Below, in pieces: positions 14,428 to 21,083 of a DNA stretch of 23,933 nt; positions within the stretch are counted from its first letter, which is position 1, and the number at the start of each line of letters is the position of its first letter. A program made the position numbers and the translations under genes. Below the pieces are notes generated by a model, which did not search any database, had not been told where the DNA came from, and worked only from the letters and a program-made list of their open reading frames with translations. Source of the DNA: DASSKK01 sp035690495. GTDB taxonomy: Bacteria > Actinomycetota > Actinomycetes > Propionibacteriales > Nocardioidaceae. The DNA is taken from positions 1 through 23,933 of the forward strand of contig DASSKK010000026.1 in NCBI GenBank assembly GCA_035690495.1. The letters run 5' to 3'.

Positions 14428-15468
14428 ATGCCCGCCGCCGAGCCCGCCCCGCAGACGTCGGCGGCCCGGCCGCGGGTGCTATCCGGGATCCAGCCGACCG
14501 CCGACTCCTTCCACTTCGGCAACTACCTCGGCGCGCTGCGGCAGTGGGTGCATCTGCAGGACGAGTACGAGCCGTTCTTCTTCATCGCGGACATGCACGC
14601 GATCACCGTCGAGCAGGAGCCGAAGCTGCTGCGGGAGCGCTGCCTGCGCGCGGCCGCTCAGCTGATCGCGGCGGGGATCGACCCGGGCCGGTCGGCGATC
14701 TTCATGCAGTCCCACCTGCCGGCGCATGCCCAGCTCGGTTGGGTGCTGCAGTGCCTGACCGGCTTCGGAGAGGCCAGCCGGATGACCCAGTTCAAGGACA
14801 AGTCGGCTCGCGGCGGATCGGAGCGCACGTCGGTCGGCCTGTTCACCTATCCGATGCTGATGGCCGCCGACATCCTGCTCTACCGCCCGGCGTACGTGCC
14901 CGTCGGCGAGGACCAGCGACAGCACCTCGAGCTGACCCGCGACCTCGCGCAGAGGTTCAACCACCGCTACAAGAAGACGTTCCGGCTCCCCGAGCCGTTC
15001 ATCCTCGAGGAGACCGCGAAGATCACCGACCTGCAGGAGCCGACCGCGAAGATGTCCAAGTCGGCGTCGTCGGCGGCCGGGATCATCGACATGCTCGACG
15101 ATCCGAAGCTCTCGGCGAAGAAGATCCGCTCGGCGGTCACCGACTCCGGGACCGAGATCCGGTTCGACGAGCAGGCCAAGCCCGGGATCGCCAACCTGCT
15201 GCGGATCTACTCGGCGCTCACCGGGCGTGCGATCGAGGACCTGGAGAAGGAGTACGACGGCCGCGGCTACGGCGACTTCAAGGCGGACCTCGCCGAGGTC
15301 GTGGTCGAGTTCGTCACACCGTTCCGGGACCGCACCTTCGAGCTGCTGGAGGACAAGGCGCAGCTGGAGAGCATCCTGCGCGAGGGCGAGCTCAAGGCCG
15401 CCGCCGTGGCCGAGCGGACGCTCGCGGACGTCTACGACCGCGTCGGTTTCGTTCCCGTCGCCCGCTAG
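14428..15468 (+). CDS. trpS: Tryptophan--tRNA ligase
   Basis: Class I aminoacyl-tRNA synthetase that charges tRNA-Trp. 346 residues from the ATG at 14428, close to the usual ~335-350. Seen: RVLSGIQPTADSFHFGNYLGALRQW with the HIGH-type signature HFGN at 29-32; FFIADMHAIT; QCLTGFGEASRMTQFKDKSA; TYPMLMAADILLY; GEDQRQHLELTRDLAQRFN, the tryptophan/adenylate pocket; and AKMSKS at 207-212. The helical C-terminal anticodon-binding region follows. Another in-frame ATG at 14419 would add three residues; the TTG further upstream at 14362 has no support. A 2H-phosphodiesterase gene begins about 10 bases downstream on the same strand. Confidence 0.96.
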   Translation: MPAAEPAPQTSAARPRVLSGIQPTADSFHFGNYLGALRQWVHLQDEYEPFFFIADMHAITVEQEPKLLRERCLRAAAQLIAAGIDPGRSAIFMQSHLPAHAQLGWVLQCLTGFGEASRMTQFKDKSARGGSERTSVGLFTYPMLMAADILLYRPAYVPVGEDQRQHLELTRDLAQRFNHRYKKTFRLPEPFILEETAKITDLQEPTAKMSKSASSAAGIIDMLDDPKLSAKKIRSAVTDSGTEIRFDEQAKPGIANLLRIYSALTGRAIEDLEKEYDGRGYGDFKADLAEVVVEFVTPFRDRTFELLEDKAQLESILREGELKAAAVAERTLADVYDRVGFVPVAR

Positions 15469-15478
15469 GGTGCGCTGC

Positions 15479-15997
15479 GTGTCCAGCATCGGCGTCGCGA
15501 TCGCGGTCCCCGACCCGTGGGGCCGCAAGCTGCAGGACTACCGGACCGCTCTCGGCGACCCGACCGCGCCGGGCATTCCCACCCACGTGACCCTGGTGCC
15601 GCCGGTGGAGATCGACCGCAACGCGGTGCCCGAGGTCGAACGGCACCTGGCCGAGGCCGCGGCGAACCACCATGCGTTCCGGTTGCACCTGCGCGGCACC
15701 GGGACGTTCCGGCCGGTCTCGCCCGTCGTGTTCGCCGTCGTGGTCGAGGGCATCTCCGGCTGTGAGCAGCTCGCGCTTTCGATCCGGCGCGGCCCGCTCG
15801 AGGTCGACCTGGCCTTCCCCTACCACCCGCACGTCACCATCGCCCACGACCTCGATGACGAGTGCCTGGACCGGGCCTTCGAGGAGCAGGCCGCCTTCGA
15901 GGCCGCATTCACCGTGGACCATTTCTCGCTCTACGTGCACCGAGCCGACGCCGGCTGGGTGCCGACCCGCGACTTCTGGCTGACCGCCGCGGGCTGA
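15479..15997 (+). CDS. 2'-5' RNA ligase / 2H phosphoesterase family protein
   Basis: 172 residues with the two HxT[hydrophobic] motifs that define the 2H superfamily: THVTL (His36) and PHVTI (His118). Each histidine would act in hydrolysis or ligation of a 2',3'-cyclic or 2'-5' phosphodiester. The spacing (82 residues) and the length are normal for the family. Real substrates of bacterial members are poorly known; some act on tRNA halves or cyclic phosphates. The GTG at 15479 is chosen because a GGGTG lies 6 bases upstream; a second GTG at 15470 would add three residues. Adjacency to trpS (about 10 bases apart, same strand) may reflect co-transcription, and a tRNA-related role is possible but not shown. 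Confidence 0.85.
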   Translation: MSSIGVAIAVPDPWGRKLQDYRTALGDPTAPGIPTHVTLVPPVEIDRNAVPEVERHLAEAAANHHAFRLHLRGTGTFRPVSPVVFAVVVEGISGCEQLALSIRRGPLEVDLAFPYHPHVTIAHDLDDECLDRAFEEQAAFEAAFTVDHFSLYVHRADAGWVPTRDFWLTAAG

Positions 15998-16002
15998 TTG
16001 GC

Positions 16003-16029
16003 GAGGCCCCCTGTGGGTAGGGGTCCCTC
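16003..16029 (+). promoter_or_regulatory. Hairpin that could mask the ribosome-binding site of the YihY-like gene
   Basis: GAGGCCCC (16003-16010) pairs with GGGG-TC-CCTC (16020-16029) with a 2-base bulge and a 9-base loop. The right arm holds the AGGGG Shine-Dalgarno and ends directly before the ATG at 16030. It could reduce translation of the downstream gene, or simply be the end structure of the upstream transcript. Confidence 0.22.
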
Positions 16030-17181
16030 ATGGCCTCGTTGAAGGAACGCGCCTCGGCCGTCGTACGCCGTGCCCGCGAGCGCAGCAGGTTCCTGGACCA
16101 CCTGCTGTCGATGGTCGCCCACTACGGCGACGTGGACGGCTCCGGGCAGGCCGGGGCGGTCACCTACTTCGGCTTCCTGTCGTTCTTCCCCATCCTCGCC
16201 CTCGCGTTCTTCGTCATCGGGTACGTCGCCACCGTCTACCCCGCTGCGCGGGATCAGCTGATCTCCGCCCTCGGCTCCGTGCTGCCCGGACTGATCGGGC
16301 CGCAGGGAGTGCACCTGAGCGCCTTCACGCACAACGCCGGAACCGTCGGAATCATCGGCGTCATCGGCCTGCTCTACTCCGGCCTCGGCTGGCTGTCCGG
16401 GATGCGCAAGGCGCTCGACGTGCTGTTCGTGATGCCGGACCGTGCTCTGCCGAACTTCGTGCTCGGCAAGCTGCGCGACCTGATCGCGCTGATCATGATC
16501 GGCGTCGTGCTGGTGGTCTCGGTCGCCCTGTCGGGGGCGGTGGCCAACTTCAACCAGCGGATCCTGCGGCTGATCGGCATCGATCCGCACAGCCTGGTTC
16601 CCAACGGGATCCTGTGGATCGTCGGGCACCTGCTCGGCATCGCGGCGAGCGCGGTGCTGCTGATGGCGATCTTCAAGCTGCTGTCGAACCCGCCGTTGCC
16701 GGCCAAGTCGATGTGGGCCGGGGCCGTGATCGGCGCGGTCGGCTTCGAGATCCTCAAGTCGCTGGCCACCTTCCTGATCGCCAACACCAAGAGCCAGCCG
16801 GCGTTCCAGGCCTTCGGCGTCGCACTGGTGCTGGTGGTGTGGATCAACTACTTCTCCCGGTTGGTGATGTACGCCGCGGCCTGGGCCTACACCTCGCCCG
16901 AGGCTCGGGAAGCACGCATCCACGCCGCCACCCGGGCTCCCGGTGCGGCGCTGTCCGGCAACGACGGGGGTCGAGAAGAGCCGCCGGCCGGCGAGGCGGC
17001 CGGCGCTACCGCACGGACCGCCGCCGAGCCGCAGGTTGTCTGGTCGGCGCGAGCAGGCGACCGGCGGGGACACCGCGGTCAGCGGCGCCGCGCCCGGCTG
17101 CGCGTACCCGTCCTGCTAGGCGCCCTCGCGGTCGCTGCCGGGGCTGCCAGGACCGCGCATCGCCGAATCCGACGCGGCTGA
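16030..17181 (+). CDS. YihY/virulence factor BrkB family membrane protein
   Basis: 383 residues. The core (about 30-300) matches YihY/BrkB: GQAGAVTYFGFLSFFPILALAFFVIGYVA, the central helices GIIGVIGLLYSGLGWLSGMRKALDVLF, LRDLIALIMIGVVLVVSVALSGAV, GILWIVGHLLGIAASAVLLMAIFKLL, and KSMWAGAVIGAVGFEILKSLATFLI, ending WINYFSRLVMYAAAWAYT. The family was once called ribonuclease BN in error; its function is unsettled, with envelope or transport roles suggested. Unlike the ~290-residue E. coli protein, it has an ~80-residue C-terminal tail rich in Ala, Gly, Arg and Glu with one more hydrophobic stretch (VPVLLGALAVAAGAA) and a basic end. ATG at 16030 is preceded by AGGGG. Confidence 0.88.
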   Translation: MASLKERASAVVRRARERSRFLDHLLSMVAHYGDVDGSGQAGAVTYFGFLSFFPILALAFFVIGYVATVYPAARDQLISALGSVLPGLIGPQGVHLSAFTHNAGTVGIIGVIGLLYSGLGWLSGMRKALDVLFVMPDRALPNFVLGKLRDLIALIMIGVVLVVSVALSGAVANFNQRILRLIGIDPHSLVPNGILWIVGHLLGIAASAVLLMAIFKLLSNPPLPAKSMWAGAVIGAVGFEILKSLATFLIANTKSQPAFQAFGVALVLVVWINYFSRLVMYAAAWAYTSPEAREARIHAATRAPGAALSGNDGGREEPPAGEAAGATARTAAEPQVVWSARAGDRRGHRGQRRRARLRVPVLLGALAVAAGAARTAHRRIRRG

Positions 17182-17200
17182 CCTCGGCCGCACCCGCCAT

Positions 17201-17235
17201 ACCGACAGGCATTTGTCGGTGGCTCCGGGGCCACC
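17201..17235 (+). terminator. Two overlapping hairpins after the YihY-like gene (probable terminator)
   Basis: Hairpin A: ACCGACA (17201-17207), a 6-base loop, then TGTCGGT (17214-17220), all seven pairs perfect. Hairpin B: GGTGGC (17218-17223), a 6-base loop, then GCCACC (17230-17235), six perfect pairs. They share GGT, so they are mutually exclusive. No T-run follows. They start 20 bases after the yihY stop; the rest of the 17182-17360 gap holds the promoter and operator of the next operon. Confidence 0.38.
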
Positions 17236-17294
17236 TGCGCCTGCCGCACAACCAGTTCGGGACTTTGCGCGCCTGTTCGTACGGCTGTGCACGC

Positions 17295-17323
17295 TTGACA
17301 GGTGGGGCAGCCGTCGCCATCCT
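17295..17323 (+). promoter_or_regulatory. Sigma-70 promoter of the ABC importer / acyl-CoA ligase operon
   Basis: A perfect -35 TTGACA (17295-17300), a 17-base spacer and the -10 CATCCT (17318-17323). Predicted transcription start near 17330, about 30 bases upstream of the GTG at 17361. This is the best sigma-70 promoter in the window. Confidence 0.55.
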
Positions 17324-17345
17324 ATGAGGTGAATCAGCTCTCATA
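17323..17345. promoter_or_regulatory. Candidate operator overlapping the -10 and transcription start
   Basis: TATGAG (17323-17328) and CTCATA (17340-17345) are perfect inverted arms around an 11-base spacer. The left arm overlaps the -10 and would not be transcribed, so a DNA-binding site is more likely than an RNA hairpin. The TetR-family gene at the end of this operon is the obvious candidate to bind it, but this is inference. Confidence 0.35.
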
Positions 17346-17360
17346 TTGGAGGACGTGGCC

Positions 17361-18644
17361 GTGACTCACCGGATCCCCAGCACCCCCCACACTCCCAGGT
17401 CCCGCAGACCTCACTCCCGGCTTGTCGCCGTCGCGGCCGCGGCCGCTCTCGCGCTCGGCGTGGCCGGGTGCGCCAGCACCGCCACCAAGACCGGCGGCAC
17501 CGACTCGGGCGGCGGCGGCGGCGGCAGCACGAGCAACGCGAACACCGCGACGGGAGGATCGGTCAAGGTCGCCGTGCTGTCCTCCAAGACCGGACCCTTG
17601 GCGGCGTACACCGAGGAGTACATCGACGGCTTCAAGGCAGGCCTCGACTATGCGACCCAGGGGACCGGCAAGGTGGACGGCAAGACCGTCGACGTGACCT
17701 ACGTCGACGACCAGGGCAAGGCCGACACCGCGGTAGCCCAGTTCAAGGACCTGGTGGGCAAGGGCTACAAGATCATCGCGGGGACCGCCGACTCCGGCAT
17801 CGCGCTCCAGCTCGCGCCCCTGGCCGAGCAGAACAAGGTGCTCTACGTCTCCGGGCCCGCGGCCGCCGACGCGATCACCGGCATCAACAAGTACACGTTC
17901 CGCTCCGGACGGCAGACCTACCAGGACGTGAAGACCGCGGCCTCCACGATCGGCGACCCGTCCGGCAAGAAGGTCGTGGTGTTCGCACAGGACTACGCGT
18001 TCGGCCAGGCCAACGTCGCCGCTGTCAAGGCCGTGCTCGGTGCCGCAGGCGCGAAGGTCAGCTCGGTGCTGGTGCCGACCTCGGCCACCGACTTCACGCC
18101 GTTCGCGCTGAAGGCCAAGCAGAAGAACCCCGACCTGCTCTTCGTGGCCTGGGCCGGTGACACCACCGGCGCGATGTGGCAGGCGCTCGACCAGCAGGGC
18201 CTGTTCTCCGGCGGTCCGGTGGTGACCGGACTGGCCAACAAGGCGTCGTACGGGCTCTACGGACCGGCCAGCGCCAAGATCGACTTCCTGTCCTACTACT
18301 TCCCGCAGGCGCCGGACAACGACGTGAACACCGCAATGGTCGACGCGGTCAAGAAGGCGGGCTCCGAGGCCGACCTGTTCACCCCGGACGGGTTCGTGGC
18401 CGCCCAGATGATCGTGCACGCGATCCACACCTCCGGCGGCGGTGAGGACGTCGACAAGATGATCTCCGCGCTGGAGGGCTGGACGTTCGACGCCCCCAAG
18501 GGCAGTGAGACCGTGCGCGCCAGCGACCACGCGATGCTGCAGCCGATGTTCACCGCGAAGCTGGTCAAGCAGGGCAGCACCTGGGTCCCGCAGCTGGAGA
18601 ACACGGTGCCGGCCGACCAGGTGGCTCCCCCCGAGGCGAAGTAG
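17361..18644 (+). CDS. Branched-chain-amino-acid-type ABC transporter substrate-binding lipoprotein
   Basis: 427 residues. An Arg-rich N-terminus and hydrophobic segment end in the lipobox VAGC with Cys37 as the lipidation site. A Gly/Ser-rich spacer follows, then a periplasmic-binding-protein fold of the LivJ/K type (Peripla_BP_6): SVKVAVLSSKTGPLAAYTEEYIDGFKAGLDYA, VTYVDDQGKADTAVAQFKDLV, IIAGTADSGIALQLAPLAEQNKVLYVSGPAAADAI, KVVVFAQDYAFGQANVAAVKAVLGAAGAKV, and KNPDLLFVAWAGDTTGAMWQAL. It captures the ligand outside the membrane for the permease pair encoded downstream. GTG at 17361 is chosen because GGAGG (17348-17352) lies 8 bases before it. The fold binds amino acids in classical members, but aromatic and other carboxylic acids, amides or urea in relatives; the ligase in the operon favours a carboxylic acid. 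Confidence 0.93.
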   Translation: MTHRIPSTPHTPRSRRPHSRLVAVAAAAALALGVAGCASTATKTGGTDSGGGGGGSTSNANTATGGSVKVAVLSSKTGPLAAYTEEYIDGFKAGLDYATQGTGKVDGKTVDVTYVDDQGKADTAVAQFKDLVGKGYKIIAGTADSGIALQLAPLAEQNKVLYVSGPAAADAITGINKYTFRSGRQTYQDVKTAASTIGDPSGKKVVVFAQDYAFGQANVAAVKAVLGAAGAKVSSVLVPTSATDFTPFALKAKQKNPDLLFVAWAGDTTGAMWQALDQQGLFSGGPVVTGLANKASYGLYGPASAKIDFLSYYFPQAPDNDVNTAMVDAVKKAGSEADLFTPDGFVAAQMIVHAIHTSGGGEDVDKMISALEGWTFDAPKGSETVRASDHAMLQPMFTAKLVKQGSTWVPQLENTVPADQVAPPEAK

Positions 18645-18649
18645 ACCCG

Positions 18650-19420
18650 TTGTCGCAATCCACCCCTCCGCCCGCGCTGACCATGCAGGGGCTGTCGTAC
18701 TCGATCGGCGGCGTGCACATCGTCGAGGACGTCGACCTGGAGGTGGCGCCCGGAGAGTTCATCGGCGTGATCGGCCCCAACGGGGCAGGCAAGACCACGT
18801 TGTTCAACCTGCTCTCCGGGCTGGCCACGCCCACCGCCGGGACGGTGCGGATGGGCACGCGGACGGGTACGACCGACATCACCCATCTGCCTGTGTTCGC
18901 CAGGGCCAGGGCGGGACTGGGTCGCACGTTCCAGACCTCGAGCGTCTTCCCGGCGCTCAGCGCGCTGGAGAACGTCCGGCTGGCCGCGCGGGCGGACGCC
19001 GGCGGCAGCCTGCGGCTGTGGGGCCGTTCGGCCGGCGAGGTGGCCAAGGCCCGAGACTGCCTGGAGCAGGTCGGGCTCTCGGCCCGCGCGGAGCACGCCG
19101 CGGGATCCCTGTCGCACGGCGACAAGCGCAAGCTGGAGATCGCGATCGTGCTCGCCGGCACACCGCGGCTGCTGCTCCTCGACGAGCCGATGGCCGGGCT
19201 CGGCGTCGAGGACGTGCCCGAGCTCGTCGCGCTGGTCGGACGGTTGCACACCGAGCAGGGCATCACCGTGCTGATGGTCGAGCACCACATCGAGGTGATC
19301 GTCGGGCTCGCCGACCGGATCGCGGTGATGCACCACGGCCGGCTGATCAGCTGCGCCCCGCCCGACGAGGTGATGGCCGACGCCACGGTGCAGTCCGCCT
19401 ACCTGGGGGACGGCCTGTGA
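18650..19420 (+). CDS. livG: ABC transporter ATP-binding protein, LivG type
   Basis: 256 residues. One of the two ATPases that power the importer from the cytoplasmic side. Seen: Walker A GPNGAGKTT (42-50), a Q-loop in GLGRTFQTSSVF (89-100), signature LSHGDKRKLEIA (154-165; the LSHGD form common in LivG), Walker B LLLLDEPMAGL (174-184), and the switch His212 in VLMVEHHIEV. The start is a TTG at 18650, 5 bases after the binding-protein stop, preceded by GAGGCGAAG. A downstream in-frame ATG at codon 12 would remove the first strand and is less likely. An 80-base gap with a REP-like repeat separates it from the livF start. The symbol names the family type; the substrate need not be leucine. Confidence 0.93.
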   Translation: MSQSTPPPALTMQGLSYSIGGVHIVEDVDLEVAPGEFIGVIGPNGAGKTTLFNLLSGLATPTAGTVRMGTRTGTTDITHLPVFARARAGLGRTFQTSSVFPALSALENVRLAARADAGGSLRLWGRSAGEVAKARDCLEQVGLSARAEHAAGSLSHGDKRKLEIAIVLAGTPRLLLLDEPMAGLGVEDVPELVALVGRLHTEQGITVLMVEHHIEVIVGLADRIAVMHHGRLISCAPPDEVMADATVQSAYLGDGL

Positions 19421-19444
19421 GAGACGGGGTGGGTGCGCGGCGTC

Positions 19445-19490
19445 GGTGGTTTCGAGACGGCTCGCCTAGCGGCTCGCCTCCTCAACCACC
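19445..19490. repeat. REP-like palindromic element between livG and livF
   Basis: A 46-base element with outer arms GGTGGTT (19445-19451) and AACCACC (19484-19490) and two direct copies of GGCTCGCC (19459-19466 and 19471-19478) around TAGC. Including flanking bases the arms extend to 8 (CGGTGGTT/AACCACCG). I recall very similar repeats (arms plus TTCGAGAC and CTCCTC) scattered in Nocardioides genomes. No second copy is seen in this window. It ends directly against the GGAGGG ribosome-binding site of livF. Confidence 0.6.
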
Positions 19491-19500
19491 GGAGGGCTCG

Positions 19501-20208
19501 GTGCTGTCACTGCGTGACGTGCATGTCACGGTCGCGGGGTCCACGATCCTCGAAGACGTCAGCTTCGAGGTGGCAGCAACCGGCGTGACCGCGCTTCTCG
19601 GCCGCAACGGGGTCGGCAAGACCAGCACGCTGCGCGCAGTGCTCGGGCTGCTGCCACGGACCGGGTCGGTCGTCTTCGACGCGGAGAGCCTGGACGGACG
19701 ACGTACGCACGAGATCGTGCGGCGGGGCATCGGCTACGTCCCGGAGAACCGCGAGGTGTTCGCCGGGCTGAGCGTCGCGGAGAACCTGCGCCTCGCAGAA
19801 CGCGGGAGTGCGCCTCCTCGCTACGACGAGGTCTACGAGCTCTTCCCGGACCTCTACGCGCGTCGCAGCCAGGCTGCCGGCACGCTGTCCGGCGGGCAGC
19901 AGCAGATGGTCGCGCTCGCGCGCGTGCTGCTGGTGGAGAACCGGCTGCTGCTCGTCGACGAGCCCACCAAGGGCCTCGCACCGAACGTGGTCGTCGACGT
20001 CGCCGGCGTACTGGAGAAGATGGCCGACAGGGTTCCAGTGCTTCTGGTAGAGCAGAACCTCACCGTGGTGCGACGGATGGCCGGCCGTGCCGTCGTGCTC
20101 AACCAGGGCCGCGTCGTCCACGACGGCGACGCCGGCGGGCTGCTCGCCGACGGCGAGCTCACCCGGAGGCTGCTCGGCGTCTCGTCCGGGGCGGGTGACC
20201 CCGTGTGA
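19501..20208 (+). CDS. livF: ABC transporter ATP-binding protein, LivF type
   Basis: 235 residues from the GTG at 19501, the standard LivF length. Seen: LSLRDVHVTVAGSTILEDVSF, Walker A GRNGVGKTS (34-42), GIGYVPENREVFAGLSVAENLRL with the Q-loop position replaced as is common in LivF, signature LSGGQQQMVALARVL (129-143), Walker B LLLVDEPTKGLAP (149-161), and LLVEQN, where LivF proteins typically have Gln in place of the switch His. It pairs with LivG as a heterodimer. GGAGGG (19491-19496) supports this start. An alternative GTG at 19417 overlapping the livG stop is in frame, but it would translate the repeat into a 28-residue non-homologous extension. Its stop overlaps the livH start (GTGA). 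Confidence 0.93.
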   Translation: MLSLRDVHVTVAGSTILEDVSFEVAATGVTALLGRNGVGKTSTLRAVLGLLPRTGSVVFDAESLDGRRTHEIVRRGIGYVPENREVFAGLSVAENLRLAERGSAPPRYDEVYELFPDLYARRSQAAGTLSGGQQQMVALARVLLVENRLLLVDEPTKGLAPNVVVDVAGVLEKMADRVPVLLVEQNLTVVRRMAGRAVVLNQGRVVHDGDAGGLLADGELTRRLLGVSSGAGDPV

Positions 20209-21083
20209 GCACACTGCTGGTCCTCGCGGTCACCGGGCTCGGCCTGGGAGCGCTCTACTTCCTGATCGCCTCGGGACTGTCGCTGATCTTCGGGCTGATG
20301 CGGGTGCTGAACTTCGCGCACGGCGCGATCCTGGCCGTCGGCGCCTACCTCGGCTGGTGGGCCTCCGCGCACGTGTCCGGGCCCACCGGCGTCCAGATGC
20401 TCGTCGCCGTCGTCGCCGGCACCCTCGGCGCGGGCCTGCTCGCCGCGCTCGTCGAGCTCGTCCTGATCCGCCCGCTCTACGGCCGCGAGATCGCCCAGGT
20501 GCTGGTCACCGTCGGGCTCGGGCTGGCAATCGTCGCGCTGCTGTCAGGCATCTGGGGCACCGACCCTCTGCGATACCCGGTGCCGCGCTGGATGGTCGCA
20601 ACCGTGCACGTCGGCGGTGCAGCGATCCCGCGTGGCCGGATCGTCACCGTGCTGGTCGGTCTGGCGGTGCTCGGCGTGTTCACCGCCCTGCTGCGCGGCA
20701 CCCGCTACGGGCTGATCGTGCGGGCCGGTGTCGAGAACCGCGCGATGGTCACCGCCCTGGGCATCGACGTACGCCGTGCCTTCACGCTGGTCTTCGCGGT
20801 CGGCGGCGCCGCAGCCGGGCTCGCCGGGGCACTGGCCGGTGTCTACTTCGGTTCGGTCACCCCCTCGCTGGGGGCCCGGTTGCTGATCTACGCCTTCATC
20901 GTGGTGGTCATCGGCGGACTCGGGTCGGTGACCGGGTCCGCGCTGGCCGCCGCGGTCGTCGGCCTGGTGCAGCAGTTCGCCAACTACTACGCCGCCAGCG
21001 GGCTCGGCGACCTCTCGGTGATCCTGCTGCTCGCCGTGGTGCTGCTAGTCAGGCCGCAAGGACTGCTCGGGAGACCGGTATGA
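20205..21083 (+). CDS. livH: Branched-chain-amino-acid-type ABC transporter permease, LivH type
   Basis: 292 residues, about eight membrane helices. Seen: the N-terminal LGLGALYFLIASGLSLIFGLMRVLNFAHGAILAVGAYLG, which is diagnostic of LivH; ELVLIRPLYGREIAQVLVTVGLGLAI; RYGLIVRAGVENRAMVTALGIDVRRAFTLVFAVGGAAAGLAGALAG, the cytoplasmic coupling loop that contacts the ATPases; and VVVIGGLGSVTGSALAAAVVGLVQ. It forms half of the membrane channel with the next gene product. The GTG at 20205 lies within the livF stop (GTGA) and the stop overlaps the livM start (ATGA), so translation is coupled on both sides. Confidence 0.94.
   Translation: MSTLLVLAVTGLGLGALYFLIASGLSLIFGLMRVLNFAHGAILAVGAYLGWWASAHVSGPTGVQMLVAVVAGTLGAGLLAALVELVLIRPLYGREIAQVLVTVGLGLAIVALLSGIWGTDPLRYPVPRWMVATVHVGGAAIPRGRIVTVLVGLAVLGVFTALLRGTRYGLIVRAGVENRAMVTALGIDVRRAFTLVFAVGGAAAGLAGALAGVYFGSVTPSLGARLLIYAFIVVVIGGLGSVTGSALAAAVVGLVQQFANYYAASGLGDLSVILLLAVVLLVRPQGLLGRPV

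Noticed and set aside
17505..17530. Run of GGC codons
   Set aside because: It encodes the Gly/Ser spacer after the lipidated cysteine of the binding protein, a common feature, so it is not a regulatory repeat.
19417..19500. GTG 19417 as the livF start
   Set aside because: It would give a 28-residue non-homologous extension translated from the palindromic repeat. GTG 19501 has a GGAGGG site and gives the normal LivF length.
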